Positions 7,886-19,200 of a DNA stretch of 64,000 bases are shown one piece after another. Source of the stretch: Bacteroidaceae bacterium (GTDB taxonomy: Bacteria > Bacteroidota > Bacteroidia > Bacteroidales > Bacteroidaceae). The translations under genes were made by a program, and so were the position numbers. Numbering within the stretch: position 1 is the first letter of the stretch; every line of letters begins with the position of its first letter. Under the pieces are notes generated by a model. The model was given only the letters and a program-made list of their open reading frames with translations. It searched no databases and was not told the DNA's origin. The stretch spans positions 1 to 64,000 of the forward strand of contig JAFXDG010000027.1 in the NCBI GenBank assembly GCA_017521285.1, read 5' to 3'.

Positions 7886-10351
7886 TTAATCCTGAAAATA
7901 GATGCGCTTCACACGGTTGCTCACGCTGGTGAGTATTTCGTAAGGGATGGTCTCCAACGTGTCGCTCAGTACCGTCACGGGTAGGTCGCCTCCAAATATG
8001 ACGGCCGTGTCTCCTTCGCGACAATCGATGTCGGTGACATCAATCATACACACGTCCATGCAGATGTTGCCCACGTAGGGAGCCTGTTTGCCGTTGACCA
8101 GGCAATAGCATCGTCCGTTTCCCAAGCGGCGGTTGAGTCCGTCGGCATATCCGATGGGGAGGGCGGCGATGCGCGAGGGGCGGGCGAGTGAGCCGCGCCG
8201 GCTATAGCCCACTGTTTCGTCGGCCGGCACGTCGTGAATCTGTAGGATGGTGGTTTTCAGGGTGCTTACGTTGTGCATGATGTGATTGTCGATGGGGCTT
8301 ACCCCGTAGAGGCCAAGGCCCAGACGCACCATCTCCATCTGTGCTTCGGGGAAGCGTTCGATGCCTGCCGAGTTGCAGATGTGGCGCAATATTTTGTGAG
8401 GGAAAGCTGCTTGCAAGGTGGCGGAAGCCTGTTGGAAGAGGTCGAACTGATGGCGGCTGAAGGTGTCGAATCCGTCGCTATCGCTTCCCACAAAATGGGA
8501 GAATACCGAGCGGGGCACTACGGATGATTGCTCTGTAAGCTGGTTGACCAACCGGTGCATCTCTTCGGGGAGGAAACCCAACCGGTGCATACCTGTATCC
8601 ACCTTCACATGGATGGGGAAGTTGGTGACTCCTTCTTTTTCCGCCGCCTTTACCAGTTCCGACAACAGGCCGAAGCTATATACCTCCGGCTCCAAGCGGT
8701 AGTCGAACATCGTCTTGAAGGCCGTCAGTTCGGGATTCATGATGATGATAGGGCAGGTGATGCCCGCTTTGCGAAGCTCCACTCCCTCGTCGGCCACGGC
8801 TACGGCCAGGTAATCCACCTGATGGTCTTGCAAGGTTTTGGCAATCTCGTACGAGCCGGCTCCGTAAGCCGAGGCTTTTACCATGCACACCATCTTGGTG
8901 CCTGGTTGCAGGAGGCTCCGATAGTAGTTGTAGTTGGCTACCAGTGCATTGAGGTCAATCTCAAGGATGGTTTCGTGCACCTTCAGTTCGAGTTGCTCCG
9001 TCACGGTGTCGAAGTGGAAACGGCGTGCACCCTTCACCAAGATGACCTCGTTGCGTAGTGAGGTGAATACCTCGGAAGCCAAGAGCGATTCGGTGGAGGG
9101 GAAAAAGTGTTTTTCCATGCTGAAAAACTCGGCCGATGCCGAAATCTCCTCGCCCACACCGATAATTTTTTCAATGCCCCGGCTCTCCACCAGTTGGGCC
9201 ACGCGGCGGTAGAGGAACTTGGCCGTCTGGCCCGTCTGCAGGATGTCCGAGAGGATGAGTGTACGGCGGCGTCCTTGACGGTCGGGGCGGCGGGCCATGA
9301 AATCGAGTGCAATGTCCAGCGAAGCCAGGTCGCTGTTGTATGTGTCGTTGATGACGGTGCATCCGTGTTTGCCCTCCTTCACCTCGAGGCGCATGGCCAC
9401 AGGCTCTAACAGAGGCATCCGTCGGGCAATTTCTTCGGGAGACATCATCAGGTAGAGGCATGCGGCCAGACAATTCAGTGAGTTTTCGATGGAGGCTTCG
9501 TCGATATAAGGGATGCGATAATCCCCGTCGAAGCCGATGTAGCGGTAGCACACGTGGGTGCTTGCTTCGTCTTTGCTGATAGAGCGGATGTAGAGCGGTT
9601 TTTCGTCGTCTTCGGTTGACCAGGCTATCTCCTTGGCCGTCAGCATCGATTTGGTCACACATTCGCCCAACAATTGGTTGTCGCCGTTGTAGATGATGAC
9701 GTCGCAATCCTTGAAGAGGGCCAGTTTCTCCATACATTTTTCTTGCAGGGAGTAGAAGTTCTCCTGGTGGGCACCACCGATGTTGGTGAGTATGCCTATG
9801 GTGGGGCGTATGATGCTTTGCAGAGCGTCCATTTCGCCCATCTCCGAGATGCCTGCTTCGAAGATGCCCAACTCTGTCTGCTCGTTCAGCATCCACACCG
9901 ACAGGGGGACACCTGTCTGCGAGTTGTAGCTTCGGGGCGAGCGGGTGATGCGTCGTGTGTCACCCAAAAGTTGGTAGAGCCACTCCTTCACCACCGTCTT
10001 TCCGTTGCTACCGGTAATGCCTATGATGGGGATGTTGAACTTTGTGCGATGTACTTCGGCCAATTTCTGTAGGGCTTTTTGGGGATTTTCGGTCAGCAGG
10101 AAGGCCGCCTCTTTCATCTCTCCGGCCTCCTTGGGCAAGTGGCTCACCACAAAGGCGCGTACGCCACGGGCATACAGTTCGTGGATGTAGCGATGTCCGT
10201 CGCCCCGTTTGCTCTTCAAGGCGAAAAAGAGAGTGTCTTCGGGAAAGCAGAGCGAGCGGCTATCCGTCAGTATGCGGTTAATGGTCAGGTTTTCATTGCC
10301 TTGCACTTGTGCGTGCACCTGTTCGGCTATTTGTTTAATCGTGTACGACAT
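7886..10351 (-). CDS. murF-alr: Bifunctional UDP-MurNAc-tripeptide:D-Ala-D-Ala ligase / alanine racemase
   Basis: An 821-residue fusion making D-alanine and attaching D-Ala-D-Ala to the peptidoglycan precursor in the cytoplasm. Residues about 1-455 are a Mur ligase: the ATP loop GITGSNGKTVVKEW (about 105), NIGGAHQENF, and NDTYNSDLASLDIALDF. Residues about 460-821 are a fold-III PLP racemase: the PLP-lysine motif MVKASAYGAGSYEIAK, the catalytic-Tyr region VGYSRRGSLARPSR, and GNICMDVCMIDVTD. This fusion is typical of Bacteroidetes. The start overlaps the upstream GSCFA gene by 25 bases, so the two are probably co-transcribed from 11352. Confidence 0.96.
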   Translation of the reverse strand: MSYTIKQIAEQVHAQVQGNENLTINRILTDSRSLCFPEDTLFFALKSKRGDGHRYIHELYARGVRAFVVSHLPKEAGEMKEAAFLLTENPQKALQKLAEVHRTKFNIPIIGITGSNGKTVVKEWLYQLLGDTRRITRSPRSYNSQTGVPLSVWMLNEQTELGIFEAGISEMGEMDALQSIIRPTIGILTNIGGAHQENFYSLQEKCMEKLALFKDCDVIIYNGDNQLLGECVTKSMLTAKEIAWSTEDDEKPLYIRSISKDEASTHVCYRYIGFDGDYRIPYIDEASIENSLNCLAACLYLMMSPEEIARRMPLLEPVAMRLEVKEGKHGCTVINDTYNSDLASLDIALDFMARRPDRQGRRRTLILSDILQTGQTAKFLYRRVAQLVESRGIEKIIGVGEEISASAEFFSMEKHFFPSTESLLASEVFTSLRNEVILVKGARRFHFDTVTEQLELKVHETILEIDLNALVANYNYYRSLLQPGTKMVCMVKASAYGAGSYEIAKTLQDHQVDYLAVAVADEGVELRKAGITCPIIIMNPELTAFKTMFDYRLEPEVYSFGLLSELVKAAEKEGVTNFPIHVKVDTGMHRLGFLPEEMHRLVNQLTEQSSVVPRSVFSHFVGSDSDGFDTFSRHQFDLFQQASATLQAAFPHKILRHICNSAGIERFPEAQMEMVRLGLGLYGVSPIDNHIMHNVSTLKTTILQIHDVPADETVGYSRRGSLARPSRIAALPIGYADGLNRRLGNGRCYCLVNGKQAPYVGNICMDVCMIDVTDIDCREGDTAVIFGGDLPVTVLSDTLETIPYEILTSVSNRVKRIYFQD

Positions 10352-11328
10352 AGCAATAGTTCGTTTTCGGCATCAAAGTTCGGATATTTTTCTTTAAGTC
10401 GGTGAATTCTTAACTCTATTTGACTTAAAAACTGCTTATAGGCTTCTCCTTCGGGATGGAAGGGACGATGGTCAAGCGCTTGGCGGATTTCTTCCCACGC
10501 CTGCAAAAACTTTTTTGTCTGTTGGGGAAAAAAAATGTCGGCGAAATGTCTCCAAATGTGCTCTATGGCCAAGGGTGAGGGGTGCATCATGTCGTCGGCA
10601 TAGAAGCGGTAGTCGCGCAATTCGTCCATCATGATTTCGTAAGCTGGGAAATAGCTGCACTGTTTGGGCATCAGTTGGCAAAGCCGGTCGATGGCCAGTA
10701 GCAGGGTGGCCTTGCTCAGTTGGTTGGCATGAAGGCCGTCGCGCAGGTGGCGGATGGGGCTGACGGTGAACAACAGATGTACGTCGGGATTCATCCGTAT
10801 GAGGCTTTCAATGAGGGCGGTATATTCCGTCACAATCTCCTCTGTGGCCAGTCGTTCGCGGGTAAAAGAGCGCTCGGACAACTTGTGGCAATTGCCCACC
10901 ACCATCCCTTTTTCGCGATGGCGATAGACGTAGGCGGTGCCAAAGGTAATCAGTATCAGGCGTGTTTGAGGGAGGAATGTGTGTGCTTTGGTCAGACGTT
11001 CGTTGATACGTGTCAGACACTCTTCGCGCGTAGAGGCACTGAACGACCCGTGGTGCATCAGGCTGTGCCACAGGCCTCCGTGCTCCACCAGCTCGGGTGA
11101 AGCCTCGTCGTAAGTCCGTCCCTCCATCATCTGCTTGAGTGCCGTGGCTATGCTCAGTGGGTTGTAGAGTACACCGAAGGGGTTCTCTTCGCAGATGAAT
11201 TTGCCGGTTGCCAATCGTTTTCCTATGTTTTCCGCAAAGCACGAACCCATGACCAGGATGGGGCACTCGTGAGTGATTTCCACCTTGGTTCGGATGGTCT
11301 CTACGGGGGTAATGAAGCCTTTATACAT
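10327..11328 (-). CDS. GSCFA-domain protein
   Basis: A 333-residue protein of the GSCFA family (PF08885), named for the motif seen here as VMGSCFAENIGKRL near residue 23. The family is related to SGNH/GDSL hydrolases; ITFGTAYVY and FTVSPIRHLRDG are the expected conserved blocks. Its substrate is unknown, though the family is often near cell-wall genes, and here the gene overlaps murF-alr. A longer reading from 11364 (MLTFASKKTLIT) would overlap the predicted -7 element at 11352-11359, so the MYKG start at 11328 is chosen. Confidence 0.88.
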   Translation of the reverse strand: MYKGFITPVETIRTKVEITHECPILVMGSCFAENIGKRLATGKFICEENPFGVLYNPLSIATALKQMMEGRTYDEASPELVEHGGLWHSLMHHGSFSASTREECLTRINERLTKAHTFLPQTRLILITFGTAYVYRHREKGMVVGNCHKLSERSFTRERLATEEIVTEYTALIESLIRMNPDVHLLFTVSPIRHLRDGLHANQLSKATLLLAIDRLCQLMPKQCSYFPAYEIMMDELRDYRFYADDMMHPSPLAIEHIWRHFADIFFPQQTKKFLQAWEEIRQALDHRPFHPEGEAYKQFLSQIELRIHRLKEKYPNFDAENELLLCRTRLNK

Positions 11329-11351
11329 CGTAATGAGTGTTTTTTTCGATG

Positions 11352-11359
11352 CAAATGTA
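11352..11359 (-). promoter_or_regulatory. -7 element for GSCFA/murF-alr
   Basis: On the minus strand the bases read TACATTTG, a TAnnTTTG match about 24 bases before the GSCFA start. Divergent from the dxs promoter 30 bases away. Confidence 0.55.
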
Positions 11360-11380
11360 AGCATATTAAGGTTATTTTGC

Positions 11381-11388
11381 TACATTTG
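11381..11388 (+). promoter_or_regulatory. -7 element for dxs
   Basis: TACATTTG, 20 bases before the dxs ATG, fits TAnnTTTG and would give a very short leader. Drives dxs-trkA and perhaps trkH. Confidence 0.6.
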
Positions 11389-11408
11389 CACGATTATTTG
11401 TAACAAGA

Positions 11409-13304
11409 ATGAGCGATAATACTGCATATAAGCTGTTGAAAGACATCCAGACGCCCGATGATTTGAAGCGTTTGAGACCCGAACAGTTGCCCGAGGTGTG
11501 CAATGAACTCCGGCAAGACATCATCGACGAGGTGTCGCAAAATCCCGGTCACTTCGGCTCCAGTTTGGGTGTGGTAGAGCTGACCGTGGCTCTGCACTAT
11601 GTATTCAACACTCCCTACGACCGCATTGTGTGGGATGTGGGGCATCAAGCATACGGACACAAGATACTGACCGGACGGCGCGAAGCCTTTTGCACCAACC
11701 GTAAGTTGGGCGGTATCCGTCCCTTCCCTTCACCTGAAGAGAGCGAGTATGATGCTTTCATCTGTGGCCATGCCAGCAACTCCATCTCGGCCGCATTGGG
11801 TATGGCTGTGGCAGCTACGGAGAAGGGAGAGAAAGACCGGCGGGTGGTAGCCGTCATCGGCGACGGTTCGATGAGTGGCGGATTAGCTTTCGAGGGGTTG
11901 AACAATGTCTCTTCAACGCCTAACAATCTGTTGATTATCCTTAACGACAACAATATGGCCATCGACCGGAGTGTGGGTGGCCTGAAAGAGTACCTGGTGG
12001 AGTTGAACACCAGCAAATGGTACAATCTGTGGCGCTACCGCATTTCGCAGAAGTTCATGGAGTGGGGATGGCTGAACGACAAGATGAAGAAGCGCATCCT
12101 CCGCTTCAACAACAGTTTGAAGTCACTCTTCAACAATCAGCAGAATGTGTTCGAAGGTATGGATATTCGCTATTTCGGCCCTGTGGATGGACATAATGTG
12201 AAGAATCTGGTGCAGGTGTTGCGCACTATCAAGGATATGGAAGGACCGAAGTTGCTCCACATACACACCACCAAGGGAAAAGGCTTTGCACCGGCTGAAC
12301 AGGCGGCCACCGTATGGCATGCACCCGGCATCTTTGACAAGGAGACGGGTGAGCGCATAGTGACCGACACCGAAGGAATGCCTCCGCTTTTCCAAGATGT
12401 CTTCGGACGTACGTTGCTTGAGCTGGCCGAAGAGAATCAGCGCATTGTGGGAGTGACACCCGCCATGCCCAGTGGTTGTTCGATGAATATCTTGATGAAG
12501 GCTATGCCCGACCGTGCTTTCGACGTAGGTATTGCCGAAGGCCATGCCGTTACCTTCTCGGCTGGATTGGCTAAGGAAGGATTGCAACCCTTCTGCAACA
12601 TCTACTCTTCATTCATGCAACGCGCCTACGATAACATTATTCACGATGTGGCCATACTGAAGTTGCCCGTAGTGCTTTGTCTCGACCGCGCCGGTCTGGT
12701 AGGCGAGGATGGCCCTACGCACCATGGAGCCTTTGACTTGGCTTACCTTCGCCCCATCCCCAACCTTACCATTGCTTCTCCTATGGACGAGCATGAGCTG
12801 CGTCGTCTGATGTACACGGCCCAATTGCCTGACAAGGGGGCTTTTGCCATCCGCTATCCGCGTGGTCGTGGTGTAAAGGTCGATTGGCAATGTCCGCTTG
12901 AAGAGGTGCCGGTGGGCAAAGGTCGCTGTCTGAAGGAGGGAAAGGACGTGGCTGTGCTTACCATAGGCCCGATAGGAAATGTGGCTGCAAAAGCCATTGC
13001 CCATTTTGAGCAAGAGACGGGACAGAGTGTTGCACACTATGATATACGTTTCCTCAAGCCGTTGGACGAAGAGATTCTTCAGGAAGTGGGCCAGCGGTTC
13101 ACCCGCATTGTCACCGCAGAAGACGGTGTGTTGAAGGGTGGTATGGGATCTGCCGTACTTGAATACATGGCCGACCATGGATTCACTCCCCGTGTGGCTC
13201 GTGTGGGTATCCCTGACAACTTTGTAGAGCACGGAGCTGTAAAGGTACTTCATCGCATCTGTGGCATGGATGAAGAGGGAATCATTAAAGCGTTGAAAAT
13301 ATGA
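11409..13304 (+). CDS. dxs: 1-deoxy-D-xylulose-5-phosphate synthase
   Basis: Thiamine-diphosphate enzyme joining pyruvate and glyceraldehyde-3-phosphate, the first step of the MEP isoprenoid pathway. The ThDP/Mg motif GDGSMSGG...EGLNN lies around residues 150-170. The transketolase-like pyrimidine domain begins near residue 325 with [12 protein letters not shown] and [15 protein letters not shown]. The C-terminal domain ends [15 protein letters not shown]. Length (631 aa) is normal. The stop overlaps the trkA start (ATGA), so the genes are coupled. Confidence 0.97.
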   Translation: MSDNTAYKLLKDIQTPDDLKRLRPEQLPEVCNELRQDIIDEVSQNPGHFGSSLGVVELTVALHYVFNTPYDRIVWDVGHQAYGHKILTGRREAFCTNRKLGGIRPFPSPEESEYDAFICGHASNSISAALGMAVAATEKGEKDRRVVAVIGDGSMSGGLAFEGLNNVSSTPNNLLIILNDNNMAIDRSVGGLKEYLVELNTSKWYNLWRYRISQKFMEWGWLNDKMKKRILRFNNSLKSLFNNQQNVFEGMDIRYFGPVDGHNVKNLVQVLRTIKDMEGPKLLHIHTTKGKGFAPAEQAATVWHAPGIFDKETGERIVTDTEGMPPLFQDVFGRTLLELAEENQRIVGVTPAMPSGCSMNILMKAMPDRAFDVGIAEGHAVTFSAGLAKEGLQPFCNIYSSFMQRAYDNIIHDVAILKLPVVLCLDRAGLVGEDGPTHHGAFDLAYLRPIPNLTIASPMDEHELRRLMYTAQLPDKGAFAIRYPRGRGVKVDWQCPLEEVPVGKGRCLKEGKDVAVLTIGPIGNVAAKAIAHFEQETGQSVAHYDIRFLKPLDEEILQEVGQRFTRIVTAEDGVLKGGMGSAVLEYMADHGFTPRVARVGIPDNFVEHGAVKVLHRICGMDEEGIIKALKI

Positions 13305-14638
13305 AAATAATCATTGCCGGAGCTGGAGAAGTGGGCACCCACTTGGCCAAGTTGCTCTCCCGAGAGCGACAAGACATCGTGTTGATGGATGAAAGCGAGG
13401 AGCGGCTGAGCAAGCTCGACAACGATTTCGACCTGATGACTGTGGTGGCTTCGCCATCATCTATCGCCAGTTTGAAGGATGCAGGTGTGGCTGATGCCGA
13501 CCTGTTCATTGCCGTCACACCCGACGAGAGCCGCAACATGACCGCTTGCATGATTGCCCATAACTTGGGAGCACGCAAGACGGTGGCGCGTATCGACAAT
13601 TATGAATACCTCCTTCCCAAGCATCAGGATTTTTGGAAAAAGATGGGCGTGGATTCCCTTATTTTCCCCGAGATGTTGGCAGCTAAAGAGATTGTAGATG
13701 CTGTGAAGATGAGCTGGATACGCCAATGGTGGGAAGTGCGTGGTGGTGCTCTGGTGTTGCTGGGTGTGAAGTTGCGCAAAGGTTCGGAGATATTAGATAT
13801 CCCCTTCTACGAATTGGGTGTTCCTGATATACCTTACCATGTGGTAGCCATCAAGCGTGGGCATGAGACGATTATCCCCCGAGGCAACGATTCTATTCAC
13901 GAGAACGACATCGTTTACTTCATGACCACCAAGAAAGATATCCCCTACATACGCAAGATTGCGGGCAAGGAAAAGTATCCCGATGTGCGCAATGTGATGA
14001 TTATGGGAGGCGGACGCATTGCCGTCCGTGCGGCCAACATCATGCCCGATGGTATGCATTTGACTATCATTGAGAGCGATCGTCACCGGTGTAACCGCTT
14101 GACGGAGTTGGTGGATAACCGCGTGATGGTGATTCATGGCGACGGGCGCGACCTCAGTTTGTTGAAAGAAGAGGGATTGGAGCGTACCGATGCCTTTGTG
14201 GCATTGACGGGAAACTCCGAAACGAACGTGCTGGCTTGCCTGATGGCCAAACGTATGGGAGTGAGCAAGACGGTGGCCAACATTGAAAACCTCGACTATA
14301 TCGATATGGCCGAAGGGTTGGATATAGGCACCATTATCAATAAGAAGCAGATTGCCGCCAGCCACATTTACCAGATGATGCTGGATGCCGACGTGAGCAA
14401 CGTGAAGTGTCTGACTCTGGCCAATGCCGATGTGGCTGAGTTCACCGTGCAGGAAGGGGCACTTGTCACCCGCAAGCCGGTGAAGGACTTGGGACTTCCC
14501 AAGGGAGTGTCGTTGGGTGGACTTATCCGCAACGAAGAGGGTCAGCTCATCACGGGTAACACCCTCATCCAACCGGGCGATCACGTGGTGGTATTCTGCT
14601 CAGGTGTAATGATTAAGAAGATAGAAAAATACTTTTAG
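13301..14638 (+). CDS. trkA: Trk potassium-uptake regulatory subunit TrkA
   Basis: Cytoplasmic NAD-binding subunit gating the TrkH potassium channel. Two RCK-N Rossmann domains are visible: [16 protein letters not shown] at residue 1 and [14 protein letters not shown] near residue 230. Each is followed by a TrkA-C domain. Length (445 aa) matches the tandem form. The start overlaps dxs by four bases, and trkH follows after a 57-base repeat-bearing gap. Confidence 0.96.
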   Translation: MKIIIAGAGEVGTHLAKLLSRERQDIVLMDESEERLSKLDNDFDLMTVVASPSSIASLKDAGVADADLFIAVTPDESRNMTACMIAHNLGARKTVARIDNYEYLLPKHQDFWKKMGVDSLIFPEMLAAKEIVDAVKMSWIRQWWEVRGGALVLLGVKLRKGSEILDIPFYELGVPDIPYHVVAIKRGHETIIPRGNDSIHENDIVYFMTTKKDIPYIRKIAGKEKYPDVRNVMIMGGGRIAVRAANIMPDGMHLTIIESDRHRCNRLTELVDNRVMVIHGDGRDLSLLKEEGLERTDAFVALTGNSETNVLACLMAKRMGVSKTVANIENLDYIDMAEGLDIGTIINKKQIAASHIYQMMLDADVSNVKCLTLANADVAEFTVQEGALVTRKPVKDLGLPKGVSLGGLIRNEEGQLITGNTLIQPGDHVVVFCSGVMIKKIEKYF

Positions 14639-14641
14639 AAC

Positions 14642-14692
14642 TGTCACTCGTAGCTCGTCACTAGCAACTAATAACTCGTAGCTCGTCACTGA
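14642..14692. repeat. Short reiterated word between trkA and trkH
   Basis: The word ACTCGTAGCTCGTCACT occurs twice, separated by AGCAACTAATA. It is one of several gene-gap word repeats in this window and has no recognised function. Confidence 0.6.
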
Positions 14693-14695
14693 AAT

Positions 14696-16150
14696 ATGAT
14701 TAATTGGAAAATAATCCTCCGCATCTTAGCCTTCTTGCTTTATATAGAGTCGTTGCTGATGAACGCTTGTTCGGCTTTTGGCTTCTATTATAATGAGGAC
14801 GACCGTTGGCCGTTCATCATTGCGGCAGGCGTAGCGTTGCTGATAGGGTTGACATTGAACTGCATAGGCCGTGATGCTGACAAGCGTTTCAGTCGGCGTG
14901 ATGGTTACCTCATTGTCTCCCTTTCATGGATTGTATTTTCTTTGGTAGGCATGTTGCCCTATGTGTTGAGTGGCTATATTCCCTCTGTGTCTGACGCATT
15001 TTTTGAGACGATGTCGGGATTTACCACTACGGGTGCTTCTATTCTCAACGACATTGAAGCCCTTCCTCATGGCCTCCTCTTTTGGCGTAGCATGACACAA
15101 TGGATTGGTGGTTTGGGTATCATCTTCTTCACCATTGCCGTGTTGCCTGTGTTCGGTGTAGGTGGGGTGCAATTGTTTGCGGCCGAAGCTACAGGTCCTC
15201 GTCACGATAAGGTGCATCCGCGCATCTCGGTGACGGCCAAATGGATATGGAGCATCTATTTGGGGCTTACGGTTGTGTGTGCCTTTTTGTTCTCACTCGG
15301 AGGCATGAGTGTGTTCGATAGCATTTGTCATTCGATGGCTACCACCGCAACGGGCGGTTTCTCTACCCGCAATGCCAGCATTGCCGCTTTCGATTCGGCC
15401 TATATTGAGTATGTCACCATCTTTTTCATGTTTCTTTCAGGAATCAACTTCACGCTGCTTTTCCTGGCTTTCTTCAAGGGGCGGGTAGGCAAGTTGTTCT
15501 CCGATACGGAGTTTCATTGGTATGCGTCCATTGTCGGTGTTTTCACTCTGGTGATAGCCTTGGGGTTGGTGATTGTGCGTGGCGGACAGATTGAGGAGTC
15601 TTTCCGTGAGGCTCTTTTCCAGGTTGTCTCCTTGCAGACGACCACCGGATTCGTGTCGGCCGACTATATGCTGTGGCCTCCTGTGTTGTGGTTCTTTCTT
15701 TCGGTGGTAATGTATTTTGGTGCTTGCGCCGGCTCCACCAGCGGAGCCATCAAGTGTGTGCGCATAGCCATGCTGCTGAAAGTCGTTCGCAATGAGTTCT
15801 TGCGCATTGTCCATCCCAATGCTGTCATTCCTTTGCGCATCAGTGGTCATGTGATACATTCTAAGGCCAAAATCACCCTTTTGGCATTCTTTGTGCTCTA
15901 TGTGCTGGTCATCTTTATAGGTTGGGTTGTGATGATGGCTCTTGGCCTCGATTTTATGGATGCATACGGAGTTGTGGTTTCCAGCGTCAGTAATGTGGGG
16001 CCAGGTTTGGGCAATTACTCAGGCATTCAATCGTGGGCTCATCTGCCCGATGCCGCCAAGTGGGTCAGCGCCTTTCTGATGCTTATCGGCCGTTTGGAGT
16101 TGTTTAGTGTGCTTCTGCTTCTTACTCCTGGCTTCTGGCAAAAGAGGTAA
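14696..16150 (+). CDS. trkH: Trk-type potassium channel subunit TrkH
   Basis: Inner-membrane potassium translocation subunit of the Trk/Ktr/HKT superfamily, working with TrkA. Selectivity-filter loops appear as FTTTGASI (about residue 110), ATGGFSTRN (about 223), TTTGFVSADY (about 317) and SNVGPGLGNYS (about 434), the last with surrounding transmembrane helices. Length (484 aa) is standard. ATG at 14696 follows directly after the word repeat, with no clear promoter, so co-transcription with trkA is likely. Confidence 0.95.
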   Translation: MINWKIILRILAFLLYIESLLMNACSAFGFYYNEDDRWPFIIAAGVALLIGLTLNCIGRDADKRFSRRDGYLIVSLSWIVFSLVGMLPYVLSGYIPSVSDAFFETMSGFTTTGASILNDIEALPHGLLFWRSMTQWIGGLGIIFFTIAVLPVFGVGGVQLFAAEATGPRHDKVHPRISVTAKWIWSIYLGLTVVCAFLFSLGGMSVFDSICHSMATTATGGFSTRNASIAAFDSAYIEYVTIFFMFLSGINFTLLFLAFFKGRVGKLFSDTEFHWYASIVGVFTLVIALGLVIVRGGQIEESFREALFQVVSLQTTTGFVSADYMLWPPVLWFFLSVVMYFGACAGSTSGAIKCVRIAMLLKVVRNEFLRIVHPNAVIPLRISGHVIHSKAKITLLAFFVLYVLVIFIGWVVMMALGLDFMDAYGVVVSSVSNVGPGLGNYSGIQSWAHLPDAAKWVSAFLMLIGRLELFSVLLLLTPGFWQKR

Positions 16151-16227
16151 ACGGGTAAAAAATGGAAGAGTCCGTTAAATAAACTTATAATGAATGCGGA
16201 TAATAGGGGAGTTTGTTATTTCTTCCC

Positions 16228-16235
16228 TATCTTTG
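16228..16235 (+). promoter_or_regulatory. -7 element for the DUF2723 gene
   Basis: TATCTTTG, about 65 bases upstream of the start at 16300, fits TAnnTTTG. Confidence 0.6.
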
Positions 16236-16299
16236 CGCGATTCATATGTACGCGAAGAGCAGAAAATAAGTAAAAACAATAAAATAACATCTTGATTCA

Positions 16300-19200
16300 A
16301 TGAAACAGTACAAGACCATAAACAATGTGATGGGATGGCTGACGTTCGCCATTGCTGCCGTTGTTTATTGCATGACCATCGAGCCGACAGCCAGTTTCTG
16401 GGACTGTCCTGAGTTTATCACCACGGGTTACAAGTTGGAAGTAGGCCATCCGCCTGGCGCACCCTTCTTCATGCTGACAGCTAACATTTTCTCACAGTTT
16501 GTCAGCGACCCCAGTCAGGTGGCCTATATGGTCAACATCATGTCGGCTCTGCTCAGTGCCGGCTGTATCTTATTCCTTTTCTGGAGTATTACTCACTTGA
16601 CCAAGAAACTTGTTTGTCCCGAAGGTACCGAAATGACTACCGGCCGCTTGGTGACCATCATTGGTTCGGGTCTGGTGGGAGCTTTGGCCTATACGTTCAG
16701 CGATACTTTTTGGTACAGTGCCGTTGAGGGTGAGGTATATGCCTATTCTTCACTCTTTACCGCTGTGGTTTTTTGGCTCATCCTCAAGTGGGAGGACAAT
16801 GCCGACAAACCTCATAGCGACCGTTGGTTGGTGCTGATTGCCTACCTGACAGGTCTGTCAGTTGGTGTCCACTTGTTGAACTTGCTCTGTATCCCTGCCA
16901 TTGTACTTACCTACTACTACAAACGCAGTCCGAAAGCCAACCTGAAAGGCTCGTTGTGGGCTTTGGTGGTGTCGGCCATTCTGGTGGCTATCGTGCTCTA
17001 TGGCATTGTGCCGGGCATCGTGAAAGTAGGCGGTTGGTTTGAATTGCTCTTTGTCAACACCTTGGGAATGTCGTTCAACACAGGTCTGTTCGTCTATATT
17101 ATTTTGTTAGCCGGTTCGCTCATTTGGGGCATTGTGGAAACAGTGCGTAATCAGAGTCGTACGCGCATGAACATCGCCTTTCTGTTGTCCGTAGCTCTGC
17201 TGGGTATCCCCTTCTATGGATATGGTTTCATGAGCATTCTCATCGGTATCGTGGTATTGGCTGTGCTGACCTTCTGCCTGAAGTTGAAGAAGGATGGCGA
17301 ATTCCGTGTGTCGGTGCGTGCATTGAATACGGTGCTCCTCTGTCTTACCATGATTGTGGTGGGATATTCTTCATACGCTGTTATCGTTATCCGCTCCATG
17401 GCCAATACACCGATGGATCAGAACTCTCCCGAAGACATCTTCACGCTGGGTTCTTACCTCGGTCGTGAGCAGTATGGTGACCGTCCCTTGTTCTATGGTC
17501 AGGCCTATTCTTCTGCAACTGCTTGGGATCCTGTCGGCAACCAATGTGTGGTGAGGTATGAAGAGACAGCCCCTGTTTATCAGCGCAAAGAGAAAAAGAA
17601 TGCCAATGAGCCGGATCGTTACGAACTGGTGCGCTACAAGCGTGAATACAAGTATGCCCAAAATATGCTCTTCCCCCGTATGTACAGTGCTGACCATGCC
17701 AATTACCAAGGACGTGGAATCAATCTCTACGACCAGTGGGCGGGTGGAATCAAAGGCCACATGGTGCCCTTTGACAAATGTGGTGAACATGTGATGGTGA
17801 AGATGCCCACACAGTGGGAGAACCTGAAGTTCTTCTTTAATTATCAACTCAACTTCATGTACTGGCGTTACTTCATGTGGAACTTTACCGGTCGTCAGAA
17901 CGACATACAGGGTAATGGAGAGCCTGAGCATGGAAACTGGATTACAGGTATTCCCTTCATTGATAATGCCTTGATTGGATATGATTTGGACAAACTGCCC
18001 AGTGACTTGAAGAACAACAAGGGACACAATGTCTTCTACTGCCTGCCCCTGTTGTTGGGCCTTATCGGCCTCTTCTGGCAAGCCTATCGTGGCGAGCAGG
18101 GCATCAAGCAGTTTTGGGTGGTGTTCTTCCTCTTCTTCATGACGGGTATTGCCATTGTGCTCTATCTGAACCAGACACCTGCCCAACCGCGTGAACGTGA
18201 CTATGCTTATGCCGGTTCGTTCTATGCCTTTGCCATTTGGATTGGTATGGGTGTAGCCGGATTGGTGGAACTGCTCCGCAAGAAGATGAGCGAGACTCCG
18301 GCTGCCATCCTCGTTTCTATCCTCTGCTTGGGTGTGCCCTTGCAGATGGTAAGCCAGACATGGGACGATCACGACCGTAGTGGACGCTACACTTGTCGTG
18401 ACTTCGGACAGAATTACCTGAATACCCTGCCTACAGGCAACGACCCCATCATTTTCACCAATGGTGACAACGACACCTTCCCCTTGTGGTACAACCAGGA
18501 GACCGAAGGCGTGCGTACCGATGTGCGTGTCTGCAATCTCAGCTACTTGCAGACCGACTGGTACATCGACCAGATGCGTCGGCCGGCTTATGATTCTCCG
18601 TCGTTGCCGATCAACTGGAAGCGATACGATTATGTGGAGGGTGTGAACGATGTCGTTTATGTACGTCCCCAGCAGGAGGCCAGTGTGCGTGCTCTATTCA
18701 AGAGTAATCCCGAACAGGCCAAACGTGCCTTGGGTGAGAATCCTTTCGAGGTGAAGAATGTGTTGAAGAATTGGGTTTGCTCACCTAATCCAGAGTTGCG
18801 TGTGATTCCTACCGACACATTGGAGATCACTGTTGATAAGGAAGCAGTACTCCGTTCGGATATGATAATTCCCGACACGGCTGCTATCCCCGACAAGATG
18901 TACATTTCCTTGAAGGGTCGTAACCATCTGACCAAGGCTGAATTGATGATGTTGGAATTGTTGGCTAATAGCAATTGGGAACGTCCCATCTACATTGCTA
19001 CCAGCGTAGGGCCACAGAATCAGTTGGGCTTGGGTAATCACTTCATCCAAGAGGGATTGGCACATCGCTTTACTCCGTTCAACTGGCAGAAGTTGGGACG
19101 TGTGCCCAAAAGTGAGGTAGGTCTCACCGAATATGCTATTGACTCGGAGAGAATGTACGACAACTTGATGAACAAGTTCAAGTTCGGCGGTATTGATAAT

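Noticed and set aside
17371..18372. 333-codon minus-strand frame within the DUF2723 gene
   Set aside because: Antisense shadow with no domain; the plus-strand protein is clearly conserved.
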